The notes: a model not told the origin generated them from the sequence alone. Counted from the first letter of the stretch, positions 9,125 to 19,076 are shown. The stretch is DNA of 64,000 nucleotides from UBA7332 sp051657165 (GCA_051657165.1 JBOFKD010000262.1:1-64000); one strand, 5' to 3'. Numbers and translations are program-made.

Positions 9125-9808
9125 ATGAAAAAGATTTTACTTTGGATCAAACGTATCGTTATCCTATTCTTTGCCTGGAGCATTTTATCCGTTCTACTTT
9201 TTAAATTCATACCTGTACCTGTAACTCCATTAATGGTCATTCGCTGTATCGAACAAGTTTTTGATGGTGAAAAGCCAAAACTCAAACATGACTGGGTTCC
9301 ATTCAGCAAAATATCACCAAATCTCGTGCGTGCTGTTATTGCATCTGAGGACAATCGGTTTCTTACTCACAATGGATTTGATTTCATTGAACTAAAAAAA
9401 GCAATAAAAGAGAATGAAAAGCGTAAAAGAGCACGCGGTGCCAGTACCATTTCACAGCAAACAGCTAAAAATGTATTCCTGTGGCCCGGCCACTCTTTTA
9501 TACGTAAAGGATTCGAGGCGTATTTTACAGTCCTTATAGAGTTTATCTGGGGAAAAGAACGGATTATGGAGGTGTATCTCAATTCTATTGAAATGGGTGA
9601 TGGTATTTACGGGGCTGAAGCTATTGCGGAAAACAATTTTCACACTACGGCTGCAAAACTGACACAATATCAGTCTGCTCTGATTGCTGCTACCCTACCC
9701 AACCCTGTTCGGTTTAACTCAGCTAAACCTAGTTCGTATATTATAAAAAGAGCCGGCCAAATTCAACGACTAATGCCTAAGCTTGGGTCTCTGGAGTTTG
9801 ATAATTAA
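9125..9808 (+). CDS. mtgA: Monofunctional biosynthetic peptidoglycan transglycosylase
   Basis: GT51 enzyme that polymerises lipid II into glycan strands at the periplasmic face of the inner membrane. An N-terminal membrane helix (about 8-28) is followed by the catalytic motif ASEDNRFLTHNGFD with the essential Glu, then ARGASTISQQTAKN and GKERIMEVYLN. No transpeptidase domain follows; 227 aa is the normal size of MtgA. It begins just after the lysA terminator. Confidence 0.93.
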   Translation: MKKILLWIKRIVILFFAWSILSVLLFKFIPVPVTPLMVIRCIEQVFDGEKPKLKHDWVPFSKISPNLVRAVIASEDNRFLTHNGFDFIELKKAIKENEKRKRARGASTISQQTAKNVFLWPGHSFIRKGFEAYFTVLIEFIWGKERIMEVYLNSIEMGDGIYGAEAIAENNFHTTAAKLTQYQSALIAATLPNPVRFNSAKPSSYIIKRAGQIQRLMPKLGSLEFDN

Positions 9809-9939
9809 ATTATGTCTGATGGAACTTCCGGTAAAACACGTTATATAAATGATCATTCATATACCTCAACCAAATACTTTTATATAATATTCGGTATTAT
9901 TTGAATATCTGAATTTTCAGATCCGAGAATATTAATCTA

Positions 9940-9995
9940 AAAAAAAAGACTCTCTGAAATACTTTTTCAATGTATTTCAGAGAGTCTTTTTTTTT
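9940..9995. terminator. Bidirectional terminator between mtgA and uvrA
   Basis: Sixteen-bp perfect stem (9947-9962 / 9972-9987, beginning AGACTCTCTG) with A-runs on the left and T-runs on the right, serving both convergent genes. Confidence 0.92.
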
Positions 9996-12814
9996 TATTT
10001 ATTCTTTAATTCCTCTTTGAGAAATTCCGTTGTATAAGTTTTTTTACGTACAACTTGTTCCGGTGTACCCTCACAAAGAAGCATACCTCCACCTTTACCT
10101 CCTTCAGGTCCCATATCTATAATATGATCAGCTGATTTAATCACATCCAGATTATGCTCAATAACGATAATCGTATTACCCTTATCAACCAAACGGTTCA
10201 TTACATTCAGTAACACACGAATATCCTCAAAATGCAAACCGGTAGTAGGTTCATCCAGTACATAAAGTGTTTTACCTGTATCACGTTTTGCCAATTCTGT
10301 TGCAAGCTTCACACGCTGACTCTCTCCTCCGGAAAGAGTTGTAGAGGGTTGTCCTAGTTTGATATACCCAAGTCCTACATCCTGCAGAACTTTAATTTTA
10401 TGAAGAATGTTCGGTATATTCTCGAAAAACTCTACAGCCTGATTAATAGTCATATCCAGAACATCTGCAATCGATTTACCTTTATACCTTACCTCAAGCG
10501 TTTCTCGATTATAACGTTTCCCGTGACATTCTTCGCAAGGTACGAGCACATCAGGCAGGAAGTTCATTTCAATAGTCTTATATCCATTTCCGGAACAAAC
10601 ATCACAACGTCCTCCGGCAACATTAAAGGAAAAACGACCCGGTTTATAGCCCCGCATTTTAGCTTCGGGTAAAGCAACAAACAAATTACGTATATCGCTA
10701 AAAACACCTGTATAAGTAGCCGGATTAGAACGAGGCGTTCTACCAAGCGGAGTTTGATCGACATTTATAATTTTATCTATATTATCAATCCCGTCAATAC
10801 TTTTATACGGCAGCGGATCTTTTAACGACCGATAGAAATGCTGTGAAATTATCGGATACAATGTCCCGTTTACCAAACTGGATTTACCACTGCCCGAAAC
10901 ACCCGTAACGCAGATCATCTTCCCTAACGGAAACTTCACATTTACGTTTTTCAGATTATGTCCGCTTGCTCCTTTCAGAGTGATGAATTTCCCATTTCCT
11001 TTTCTTCTCTGAGGTATGTCAATTTTCATTTTACCTGTCAGATAAGCTGTCGTAAGAGTATCTGTTTTCAACATCTCGCCGGGTGTACCTTCAAACACTA
11101 CTTCACCTCCAAGACGACCTGCTTTTGGTCCCATATCAATGACATAATCAGAAGCAAGCATCATATCTTTATCATGTTCAACAACTATGACGCTATTACC
11201 CGTATCTCGCAACTGTTTTAACGAATTTATCAATCGTACATTATCTCGTTGATGAAGTCCGATACTTGGCTCATCCAGAATGTAAAGAACATTCACTAAT
11301 TGCGATCCTATCTGAGTAGCTAAACGTATACGCTGACTTTCACCACCCGAAAGGGTCTGCGAAGATCTGTTCAAAGTCAGATAATCCAATCCGACATCCA
11401 TAAGAAATTCCAGGCGCCCACGAATTTCCTTTAATATCTCGCCGGCAATCTGTTTCTGTTTATCTGAAAGTTTATCTTCAATATTCGCGAGGAAATCAAC
11501 CAGATCAGAGATATCCATTTCTGATAATTCGGCAATATTTTTTCCGCCAATACGATAATATAAAAATTCTTTCTGAAGCCTTTTACCTTCACATTCAGGA
11601 CAAACAGCAGTTTTCACAAACTGATTAGCCCATTTTTGTGCAGTCGCTGAGGCCTCACTGTCTTGTTGCATCTCAATATATCTGCCTAAACCTTCATAAG
11701 GCACCAAAAGATGAGTCGAGCCTAAAGCCGGATTCTTAAACTGAAGTTTCTCCTGTGTACCGTTTATGATATCGTCAAAAGTTTCATCATCAACTTCTGA
11801 CAAAGGCGTTTTGATCGTATAGCCTCCCTTTTCAAGAATAGCTTCAATCTGCCAGAAGATCATTGAATTTTTGAATTTTCCTAATGGAGCTAAGCCGCCC
11901 TGATAGACACTTAAGGCAGGATCAGGCACAATTTTATCTTTATCAATCTGATTTACGAACCCTAAGCCTTTACATCGTTTACAAGCTCCATGCGGAGAGT
12001 TAAACGAAAAGTTATGAGGTGATGGTTCGGCATAAGATAATCCGGTAGTCGGACACATGAGCTGACGACTAAAATGACGAACATCATCGGTTTCAACATC
12101 AAGAATCATCAATAATCCGTTGCCCTGCTTCATTGCTGTACGAATACTTTCGCGCAATCTGCGATCATCTTTCCCGTTAACCAGCATCTTATCGACTACG
12201 AGCTCAACACTATGAATTTTATAACGATCAAGCATCATATTAGGAATAATCTCTCTCAGCTGACCGTCTACCCGAACATTGAGATATCCTTTTTTACGAA
12301 GATTCTCAAAGAGTTCTTTATAATGTCCTTTACGATTACGAACCAATGGAGCCAGAAGAATTATTTTCTTATTCATATAGCGATCCTGGATCAGCTGAAA
12401 AATCTGATCTTCGGTATATTTCACCATTAGTTCGCCTGTATTATAGGAATAAGCTTCGCCGGCTCTGGCATATAAAAGACGAAAGAAGTCATAGATCTCA
12501 GTGGTTGTTCCAACTGTAGAACGAGGATTCTTATTCGTCGTTTTCTGTTCAATTGAAATCACAGGACTTAATCCTGTTATTTTATCAACATCAGGACGCT
12601 CCAGATTACCCAGAAAATTCCGGGCATAGGATGAGAACGTCTCAATATATCGTCTTTGTCCTTCAGCAAAGATCGTATCGAAAGCCAATGATGATTTTCC
12701 ACTCCCGCTTAACCCTGTAATAACAGTAAGGGCATTGCGAGGAATAGTTACATCTATATTTTTGAGATTATGCACTCGTGCTCCAAGTACACTAATTTTA
12801 TCGTTTTCGTTCAT
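9995..12814 (-). CDS. uvrA: Excinuclease ABC subunit A
   Basis: Damage-recognition ATPase of nucleotide excision repair. Two ABC modules are seen: Walker A GLSGSGKSSLAFDT and GVSGSGKSSLVNGT, signatures LSGGESQRIRLA and LSGGESQRVKLA, and Walker B LYILDEPS and LYVLDEPT. Zinc-finger cysteines (CPTTG..CKRCKG, CPECEG, CDVCSG..CEECHG) are intact. The 939-aa length is full. It lies 32 bp after a lytic transglycosylase gene and probably shares its transcript. Confidence 0.98.
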   Translation of the reverse strand: MNENDKISVLGARVHNLKNIDVTIPRNALTVITGLSGSGKSSLAFDTIFAEGQRRYIETFSSYARNFLGNLERPDVDKITGLSPVISIEQKTTNKNPRSTVGTTTEIYDFFRLLYARAGEAYSYNTGELMVKYTEDQIFQLIQDRYMNKKIILLAPLVRNRKGHYKELFENLRKKGYLNVRVDGQLREIIPNMMLDRYKIHSVELVVDKMLVNGKDDRRLRESIRTAMKQGNGLLMILDVETDDVRHFSRQLMCPTTGLSYAEPSPHNFSFNSPHGACKRCKGLGFVNQIDKDKIVPDPALSVYQGGLAPLGKFKNSMIFWQIEAILEKGGYTIKTPLSEVDDETFDDIINGTQEKLQFKNPALGSTHLLVPYEGLGRYIEMQQDSEASATAQKWANQFVKTAVCPECEGKRLQKEFLYYRIGGKNIAELSEMDISDLVDFLANIEDKLSDKQKQIAGEILKEIRGRLEFLMDVGLDYLTLNRSSQTLSGGESQRIRLATQIGSQLVNVLYILDEPSIGLHQRDNVRLINSLKQLRDTGNSVIVVEHDKDMMLASDYVIDMGPKAGRLGGEVVFEGTPGEMLKTDTLTTAYLTGKMKIDIPQRRKGNGKFITLKGASGHNLKNVNVKFPLGKMICVTGVSGSGKSSLVNGTLYPIISQHFYRSLKDPLPYKSIDGIDNIDKIINVDQTPLGRTPRSNPATYTGVFSDIRNLFVALPEAKMRGYKPGRFSFNVAGGRCDVCSGNGYKTIEMNFLPDVLVPCEECHGKRYNRETLEVRYKGKSIADVLDMTINQAVEFFENIPNILHKIKVLQDVGLGYIKLGQPSTTLSGGESQRVKLATELAKRDTGKTLYVLDEPTTGLHFEDIRVLLNVMNRLVDKGNTIIVIEHNLDVIKSADHIIDMGPEGGKGGGMLLCEGTPEQVVRKKTYTTEFLKEELKNK

Positions 12815-12846
12815 CTGTAAAAGTAAATAGAGTATTCAACCATACG

Positions 12847-13821
12847 TTACCGGTCAATCACCCATGATTCATCGTAAACGACCGGCTTCTTTTTACCATA
12901 ATACATATCGTCTGCCAGCGGAACAGACAAATAATAAGTTTTACCTGTTTTATTCGGGATACCACGACCACGAACCCAAGGATTAAATTCTTTCAACTGA
13001 CCATATGTCACACCTTCCTGCTTAGCAATATCCAGCAACGAGTTTACCGTCGAATCTATCTTCAGATCTTTGGTTCTTATAGGCAGATACAACTGATTGC
13101 TCTTTAAAGCAAAACCATAACGGTAAGGCTCTGAAAAGATTTGTTTGATAGCCAGCATACGGAACACATATCTCTGTGTTTCTTCAGTAAGCCACATATC
13201 ATAGAACGAATCAACATCCTGATTGTTTAATTCTTTGGATATTCTTCCCATTCCGCCATTATAAGATGCTGCTACCAGCGCCCAGTTACCATATTTCTCG
13301 TATGCTTTTTTAAGATATTTACAAGCAGCACGAGTAGATTTTTCTACATGGAAACGTTCATCAATAGAATCAGTAACCTCAAGACCGTATTCTTTTCCCG
13401 TTGCAGGCATTATCTGCCACATACCTGCGGCTTTTGCTCCTGAAATGGCACGAGGATTAAGGCTACTTTCAATAACAGCCAGGTATTTGAAATCCTCAGG
13501 TATTCCATTTTCTTTCAGAATAGGAACAATAATCGGGAAAAAGCGATTCGCACGCTTTATAAGCAATCCTGTAGTAGAATGTAGATAAACAAATGAAGAT
13601 AACTCACGGTCGAAACGCTCAAAAGCATCATAACGGGATAAATCTATTTTTTCACCGGCAAACTCAACCTGTTCAGGAATCTCAGGATAAGAAGTCACAG
13701 AAGATACAAACATCTTCTCCTTATCTGCCTTATCGATATTAATTCCGGAAAAGAAAACTAACGCAGCAGCTCCTATACAAAGCAGCGATGCTGAACTAAA
13801 AATATATTTTTTAATCATCAT
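12847..13821 (-). CDS. Lytic transglycosylase with SLT domain (MltD-like)
   Basis: Cleaves peptidoglycan glycan strands in the periplasm. From the preferred ATG at 13821 (324 aa) there is an N-terminal hydrophobic export segment (IFSSASLLCIGAAALVFF). The SLT domain has the catalytic Glu in AVIESSLNPRAIS, then GAKAAGMWQIMPATGKEYGL and VAASYNGGMGRI. The C-terminal part (LLDIAKQEGVTYGQLKEFNPW) resembles one LysM repeat. An upstream in-frame ATG at 13842 overlaps a TATCTTTG promoter box, which favours the later start. Confidence 0.88.
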   Translation of the reverse strand: MMIKKYIFSSASLLCIGAAALVFFSGINIDKADKEKMFVSSVTSYPEIPEQVEFAGEKIDLSRYDAFERFDRELSSFVYLHSTTGLLIKRANRFFPIIVPILKENGIPEDFKYLAVIESSLNPRAISGAKAAGMWQIMPATGKEYGLEVTDSIDERFHVEKSTRAACKYLKKAYEKYGNWALVAASYNGGMGRISKELNNQDVDSFYDMWLTEETQRYVFRMLAIKQIFSEPYRYGFALKSNQLYLPIRTKDLKIDSTVNSLLDIAKQEGVTYGQLKEFNPWVRGRGIPNKTGKTYYLSVPLADDMYYGKKKPVVYDESWVIDR

Positions 13822-13838
13822 AGTATATAACAATAAAC

Positions 13839-13883
13839 GCAAAGATACAAAAGCTTCTTCTCAAAAAGCTCTGTATCTTTGCG
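13839..13883. promoter_or_regulatory. Palindrome with promoter-like arms upstream of the lytic transglycosylase
   Basis: Perfect 12-bp inverted repeat CGCAAAGATACA / TGTATCTTTGCG around 21 nt. Read outward, each arm contains TATCTTTG, the Bacteroidetes -7 word, on opposite strands. The minus-strand copy (13842-13849) can serve the lytic transglycosylase-uvrA unit. The hairpin could also end the crp transcript. Confidence 0.5.
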
Positions 13884-13909
13884 TTTTAAAGGACAAAAGA
13901 TCTTAAATA

Positions 13910-14608
13910 TTATCCGTGTTTACTAACACGACGAAGTTGATCAACATCCAGTATTTTAATTCTTCGCCCATCAACGGCAATCAGATTTTCATTACTAAAA
14001 ATGGAGAGAGTCCGTATTGCATTTGACGTGGTCATATTTGATAAACTCGCTAAATCTTCTCTTGAAAGGTAAATTGCGATCGTAGCGCCGTCATCTTCAA
14101 ACCCGTAACTATCCAAAAGAAATAAAAGAGCCTCGGCAAGTCTTCCCCGAATATGCTTTTGAGTAAGATTTACAGTTCTCGAATCTGATATACCCAGGTC
14201 AACTGCTAAGAGACGAATAAAGAACATTGCCAGACGATTATTCTTCACAACCAGATCCTGCATTATATCTAAAGGGATATAACAGACCATAGATGGTTCA
14301 AATGCAGCAGCAGCTGTCAGATAATTTTCATTTGCAAAAGCGGCGCGATAAGCAAAATATTGTCCGGGACGGATCATTCGCATAATCTGATTTCTACCGC
14401 CCACTCCCTCTTTATAGATCTTAACTTTACCTTTAACCAGGCACATCATGCAAACAGGTTTATCACCTTCTGAGTGTATAATTTCATTTTTTTTGAATGT
14501 GTGCACCTGATAAGAATCTTCGATAAGCTGACGCTCATTCTCGTCAAGCGCATTCCAGATCTCGGGAATAGCCTCTGATATATCAAGAATAGATTTCTTA
14601 GTAAGCAT
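13910..14608 (-). CDS. Crp/Fnr-family transcriptional regulator
   Basis: Cytoplasmic DNA-binding regulator of 232 aa. The N-terminal half is a cyclic-nucleotide-binding-type beta roll (ENERQLIEDSYQVHTFKKNEIIHSEGD, VKGKVKIYKEG, RMIRPGQYFAYR). The C-terminal half is a winged helix (YLSREDLASLSNMTTSNAIRTLSIFSNENLIAVDGRRIKILD). No Fnr-type N-terminal cysteine cluster is seen, so it is probably not an iron-sulfur oxygen sensor. The ligand is unknown. It has its own good promoter. Confidence 0.85.
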   Translation of the reverse strand: MLTKKSILDISEAIPEIWNALDENERQLIEDSYQVHTFKKNEIIHSEGDKPVCMMCLVKGKVKIYKEGVGGRNQIMRMIRPGQYFAYRAAFANENYLTAAAAFEPSMVCYIPLDIMQDLVVKNNRLAMFFIRLLAVDLGISDSRTVNLTQKHIRGRLAEALLFLLDSYGFEDDGATIAIYLSREDLASLSNMTTSNAIRTLSIFSNENLIAVDGRRIKILDVDQLRRVSKHG

Positions 14609-14638
14609 AATTATCGCTGTAAAACATGTTTAATAGCA

Positions 14639-14668
14639 CAAAATTAGAGTATTTTTCATTTTAAACAA
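14639..14668 (-). promoter_or_regulatory. Promoter of the Crp/Fnr gene
   Basis: Minus strand: TTG (14666-14668), 19 bp, TAATTTTG (14639-14646). Both boxes and spacing fit the Bacteroidetes consensus. The ATG is 31 nt downstream of the -7 box. Confidence 0.65.
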
Positions 14669-14697
14669 GTCTAAATGACTTTTTTTCAAAAAATAAT

Positions 14698-15477
14698 CTA
14701 ATTCTTCTTCACAAATAACGCACTCAGCTCCCAAAGCATGTATAGCGGCAAAAAAACTACACCTAAAGTGAACGGGTCACCTGAAGGAGTAATAAATGCA
14801 GCAGCTATCAGTGTAATAACAATAGCATATCTTCTGTATTCATGAAAGAATGAACGTCTGAGAAAACCTAATTTCGAAAGGATCAATGCCAGCAAAGGCA
14901 TTTCAAAAAATATACCTATTACGAAAATAAGCGTCAGAAAGTTGCTCATATATGAATCCAGAGATAACTGATTCTCAATAAGAGAGCTTAATTGATATTG
15001 CACTAAAAAACGCAATGTCATCGGAAAGACAACTGAATAGCCGACGAAAACACCGACAAGAAAAAGTATATTCCCTAAAACAAAAGCAAAAGCTATACTT
15101 TTTTTCTCATGCGGATATAATGCCGGACTGACAAATCCCCACAATTGATACAAAACAAATGGAAAAGAGAACAACAACCCCAAAGAAAAAGATGTTGTCA
15201 TGTGTGTCATAAACTGCGAAGCTAATTTGATATTTATCAGATGTACCTTAAAGTTATCGCCGCAAAAATCGGGCAGTACCCCCACATATTCATTAGCTTT
15301 ACAAAGAATACCATATAGATAAAAGTCAGAACGACATGGAGCCAGAATAATCTTATCAAAGATATCCGGCATAAATATAAAAAATACGACCATCATCAGA
15401 ACAACACTAATCAGCGAACGAAACAGCACGCCGCGAAGTTCTTCGAGATGATCCCAAAATGTCATTTCCTGTTCCAT
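14698..15477 (-). CDS. tatC: Twin-arginine translocase subunit TatC
   Basis: Inner-membrane receptor of the Tat system that exports folded proteins. The N-terminal signature FWDHLEELRGVLFRSL, the conserved SFPFVLYQLWGFVSPALYPHEKK and the later helices with EMPLLALILSKLGF are visible. Length 259 aa, six membrane segments expected. It lies downstream of tatA on the same strand with a 126-bp gap that contains a strong hairpin. Confidence 0.95.
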   Translation of the reverse strand: MEQEMTFWDHLEELRGVLFRSLISVVLMMVVFFIFMPDIFDKIILAPCRSDFYLYGILCKANEYVGVLPDFCGDNFKVHLINIKLASQFMTHMTTSFSLGLLFSFPFVLYQLWGFVSPALYPHEKKSIAFAFVLGNILFLVGVFVGYSVVFPMTLRFLVQYQLSSLIENQLSLDSYMSNFLTLIFVIGIFFEMPLLALILSKLGFLRRSFFHEYRRYAIVITLIAAAFITPSGDPFTLGVVFLPLYMLWELSALFVKKN

Positions 15478-15507
15478 GAAGAGGTGTTTTGGTCAGTGAT
15501 TGAATAA

Positions 15508-15552
15508 AGAAGAGATAATAGCTTACAAGACAGTAAGCTTATTATCTCTAAA
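15508..15552 (-). terminator. Strong hairpin between tatA and tatC
   Basis: Stem AGAGATAATAGCTTAC / GTAAGCTTATTATCTCT with one bulge and a 6-nt loop. On the minus strand it is followed by TCTTTATT. It could be a leaky terminator or an RNA-processing element that sets the TatA:TatC ratio. Confidence 0.55.
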
Positions 15553-15603
15553 CTTTATATTGAGTATGATAAATCCAAAGGGATCTATTATAAGTTCCCT
15601 GAA

Positions 15604-15810
15604 TTATTTTTTCGATTTATCTTCTGTATCATCAGCATTTATTTCATCTTCGATACCTTTCACGCCTTCTTTGAAGCTTTTCACTCCTTTACCAAGACCT
15701 TTCATCAATTCAGGGATTTTTTTACCGCCGAAAAGCAATAAAATAGCGAATGCTATCAGGATAATTTCGCCTGTTCCCAGATTTCCGAGAAATAATAATG
15801 TAGAATTCAT
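15604..15810 (-). CDS. tatA: Twin-arginine translocase subunit TatA
   Basis: Small pore-forming Tat component of 68 aa from the ATG at 15810. One N-terminal membrane helix (TGEIILIAFAILLLF) is followed by the FGGKKIPELMKGLGKG amphipathic helix and an acidic tail. An in-frame ATG at 15837 would add nine polar residues and is less likely. No TatB is present, which is usual in Bacteroidetes. A TATATTTG -7-like box is at 15850-15857. Confidence 0.92.
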   Translation of the reverse strand: MNSTLLFLGNLGTGEIILIAFAILLLFGGKKIPELMKGLGKGVKSFKEGVKGIEDEINADDTEDKSKK

Positions 15811-15880
15811 TTTGATTAAATAATTAGTTAAATTCAATTAGGTGTCCGACAAATATAATAAAATATTTGAAGTTTTGCTT

Positions 15881-17089
15881 TTAAACATTATGAAGATCGT
15901 GTCCCATACGATCTTTTTTTGTTTTCATATAACGAAGGTTATGCTCATTTATAGAAACTTCAATCGGCACATTTTCAACAATTTCAAGACCGTAACCCTC
16001 TAATCCGACACGTTTAATCGGATTATTAGTCATCAGACGAACTTTATTGATTCCTAACTCATGCATAATAGAAGCTCCTACTCCGTAATCTCTCTCATCT
16101 GCCTTAAAGCCAAGATGAAGATTAGCATCAACTGTATCTAATCCTTCCTCCTGAAGCTTATATGCTTTTATCTTATTCATCAAACCGATCCCACGACCTT
16201 CCTGATTCATATAAACAATAGCACCTTTGCCCTCTTTTTCAATTGCCTGCATTGCTTTATGAAGCTGCTCGCCGCACTCGCAACGTTTGCTACCGAAAAT
16301 ATCGCCCGTCATACAAGATGAGTGAACACGTACAAGCACTGGCTCATCTTCCTTCCACTCTCCTTTTATTAATGCAATATGCTCCAGTCCGTTCGATTTT
16401 TGCTTGAATGGAATTAGTCTGAAATCACCATAATCAGTAGGCATACTCACCTCATCACCTTTTTCAATCAATGATTCTCTTTTCAAAAGATATCTGATCA
16501 AAGCAGCAACAGAGATAATTTTCATATCGTATTTTTTAGCCACTTCCATTAGTTGAGGCAAACGGGCCATAGTCCCGTCTTCATTCATAATCTCAACTAA
16601 TACTCCCGAAGGATATAATCCTGCAAGTCGGGCTAAGTCTACTGCGGCTTCAGTGTGTCCGGCTCTGCGAAGAACACCTTTTTCACGCGCACGAAGCGGG
16701 AAAATATGCCCCGGACGACCAAAATCCGATGGTTTGGTTTCAGGATTTGTTATAGCAAGAATGGTTTTTGCTCTGTCAGATGCCGAAATACCTGTAGTAC
16801 ATCCATCTCCAAGTAAATCTATCGAAACTGTGAAAGGAGTTGCATGCAATGCTGTATTTCCTGCTACCATAAGATCAAGTTCCAGATCCTTACATCTGTC
16901 TTCAGTAACGGCACAACAAATAAGTCCGCGACCATGAGTAGCCATAAAATTAATTTTCTCAGGTGTTATCAGCTCTGAAGCTGCAATAAAGTCACCTTCA
17001 TTCTCACGATCCTCATCATCTACCACAATGATCAACTTTCCAGCTTTGATATCCTCAATAGCCTCTTCTATAGTATTGAGCGTAAACAT
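15881..17089 (-). CDS. ribBA: Bifunctional DHBP synthase / GTP cyclohydrolase II
   Basis: Two entry reactions of riboflavin synthesis. The N-terminal RibB half (about 1-200) has DDEDRENEGDF, ATHGRGLIC and GHTEAAVDL. The C-terminal RibA half (about 205-400) has the zinc-binding HSSCMTGDIFGSKRCECGEQL and the motif NQEGRGIGL. Both halves look active, and 402 aa is the usual fused length. It lies 23 bp downstream of the LptF/G permease gene on the same strand. Confidence 0.96.
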   Translation of the reverse strand: MFTLNTIEEAIEDIKAGKLIIVVDDEDRENEGDFIAASELITPEKINFMATHGRGLICCAVTEDRCKDLELDLMVAGNTALHATPFTVSIDLLGDGCTTGISASDRAKTILAITNPETKPSDFGRPGHIFPLRAREKGVLRRAGHTEAAVDLARLAGLYPSGVLVEIMNEDGTMARLPQLMEVAKKYDMKIISVAALIRYLLKRESLIEKGDEVSMPTDYGDFRLIPFKQKSNGLEHIALIKGEWKEDEPVLVRVHSSCMTGDIFGSKRCECGEQLHKAMQAIEKEGKGAIVYMNQEGRGIGLMNKIKAYKLQEEGLDTVDANLHLGFKADERDYGVGASIMHELGINKVRLMTNNPIKRVGLEGYGLEIVENVPIEVSINEHNLRYMKTKKDRMGHDLHNV

Positions 17090-17112
17090 AATGTTTAATA
17101 TTAAATGTTATC

Positions 17113-19020
17113 CTACTTCTTAATTAAATTACTAATCTCGCTGTTTATACGCAGAACATTCTGTAAATCATTTTTCAGAGCTCTACGCTGCAGCAAAGCT
17201 AATATATATATCAATATACCTATCGGGAATAAAACAAATCCTAATAAATATCTTAAAATTTTATTCTTTGGAACAATATTCATCTTCTCCATCTGAAGAA
17301 CCGGATATTCAGATATCTTATAAAAGAATGATCCGTCCTCTGCATTCAGAAGTTCTTCAACAATCAGTTCAATATGTTCTGATATGGAAGCTACCTCCTC
17401 AAAGTGATCCCCTTTCAGCCACATATTAAAGTAACTGAAATTATATGGCTTTGAAGATTCCCTGAGAAATACATTCACTTCCTGATCAAGCTTACGAAGC
17501 ATATCTGAAACCTGTATCATATCTGCCGTATATATAACGACCTCTTTTTTCGTCAGATTTCTGGCAGATCTTTTCCCGAACAGCTTTTTAATAAAGTTTG
17601 AATACGTATCACCGCTCAATATAGTTGAGTCTTTCACTGCCTTATAAGTAAGAAATATTCCCAGTGGAACCAAGACAGCAGCACTCAGCCACATACCCTG
17701 CGAGGCAGGCAATACTCCATCCCGCGAAAACTTGTATCCGACATTATCTATAATATAATAGAAGATAAAGAGGAATACTGATAATACGGCCGGAGTACCC
17801 AATCCGCCTTTACGGATAATTGCACCCAGGGGAGCACCGATAAAAAAGAATATCAGACAAGCGAACGACAGCGAGAACTTACGATGCCATTCCAGCTCAT
17901 GACGGTTAATTGATCTTTTCGTATCTATGTAGTTAAAACCACGATACTGTATATCTTGTTTACGGGAATTCGCAGAAGATTTTGCAGTATAGTATATTTG
18001 ACGCTTATCATCTATTGATAATTTTGCAAATACCGAATCTACATCAACCTTCTGAAATTGAGTCAGCGAAGCTTTATCTTTAATTGTTGTATCATTTTTA
18101 GCAACAATGCGATCATTCGCAGTTATAAGTGGCGTTCCGAAAAGCAACGCTTTCGAGTTTATTTTCTTAATACTATCATTAATCAGACGAAGAGAATCGG
18201 CTGTCTGACCAAGTTCTTTCAAATCCTTACCAACATATTGTCCTGAAAGAAATGACTCATCCATCCTGTTAAAGTTAGCATCAAATTCAATCAGGAGTTG
18301 CTTATACGAAAATTCCTCTCTCCGATAGGGTACATTATTATAGGACGAACGCTGTTTCTGTAGATTTTCGAAACTCTCGCCACTCCATAGCGTAAAGAAA
18401 AGAGCTTTTTTATCTCTGGTCATGTCCAGACGGGCTGAGTCTGCAACAATAACAGTAGCATTCTCAAAACCTTTCGAATAATCGTATACAATAATATTGT
18501 AAAGGACTCCGTTATCCCGATTTTTTTCTCCAACATACATATTAAAGTCTGCAATCTGATAAAACGTCTTTTCCGGAATATCAAGCTCCGGAGATTTTTG
18601 TTTCATTGCCAGCAGTAAACTATATGTTTTTACCTGAACCTTGGGATTTATTTCATTCTGATAAAAGAAAGAAAAAATAGAAAAGCCGCTTATTAATACG
18701 ATTAACGGATACATAATTTTAATCAGAGGCACGCCTGCAGCTTTCATCGCCAGTAACTCCAGACGCTCCCCCATGTTCCCGAATGTCATCAGCGATGCCA
18801 GCAAGATTGCAAGAGGCAATGCCATAGGCACTAAAGATAAACCTGAATATAAAAAGAACTCTCCGAGAACCGTAAATGATAATCCCTTGCCGACTAGCTC
18901 ATCCACATATCTCCATAAGAATTGCATCAGCAATATAAATAATGAGATCAGAAATGTCATTGCAAACACCGGCAAGAATGTCTCTAATATAAATTTATAT
19001 AGTCGTTTTATTCGTAACAT
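17113..19020 (-). CDS. LptF/LptG (YjgP/YjgQ) family permease
   Basis: Inner-membrane permease of the lipopolysaccharide transport system. The N-terminus has three membrane helices with the family sequence MAMKAAGVPLIKIMYPL. A long periplasmic jelly-roll-type region spans about 110-340, then three more helices contain FIGAPLGAIIRKGGLGTP. At 635 aa it is much longer than proteobacterial LptF/G, with an extra C-terminal cytoplasmic section and a last hydrophobic segment (YLLGFVLFPIGILIYILAL). I cannot separate LptF from LptG. It has its own promoter, and ribBA follows. Confidence 0.85.
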   Translation of the reverse strand: MLRIKRLYKFILETFLPVFAMTFLISLFILLMQFLWRYVDELVGKGLSFTVLGEFFLYSGLSLVPMALPLAILLASLMTFGNMGERLELLAMKAAGVPLIKIMYPLIVLISGFSIFSFFYQNEINPKVQVKTYSLLLAMKQKSPELDIPEKTFYQIADFNMYVGEKNRDNGVLYNIIVYDYSKGFENATVIVADSARLDMTRDKKALFFTLWSGESFENLQKQRSSYNNVPYRREEFSYKQLLIEFDANFNRMDESFLSGQYVGKDLKELGQTADSLRLINDSIKKINSKALLFGTPLITANDRIVAKNDTTIKDKASLTQFQKVDVDSVFAKLSIDDKRQIYYTAKSSANSRKQDIQYRGFNYIDTKRSINRHELEWHRKFSLSFACLIFFFIGAPLGAIIRKGGLGTPAVLSVFLFIFYYIIDNVGYKFSRDGVLPASQGMWLSAAVLVPLGIFLTYKAVKDSTILSGDTYSNFIKKLFGKRSARNLTKKEVVIYTADMIQVSDMLRKLDQEVNVFLRESSKPYNFSYFNMWLKGDHFEEVASISEHIELIVEELLNAEDGSFFYKISEYPVLQMEKMNIVPKNKILRYLLGFVLFPIGILIYILALLQRRALKNDLQNVLRINSEISNLIKK

Positions 19021-19047
19021 TAAAAGCTTTGCTAATTAGTATTTGCG

Positions 19048-19076
19048 CAAAGGTAATAATTTCATCGTAATCACAA
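19048..19076 (-). promoter_or_regulatory. Promoter of the LptF/G-ribBA unit
   Basis: Minus strand: TTG (19074-19076), 18 bp, TACCTTTG (19048-19055). The -7 box is a good match; spacing is one base short of the usual 19. Confidence 0.5.
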
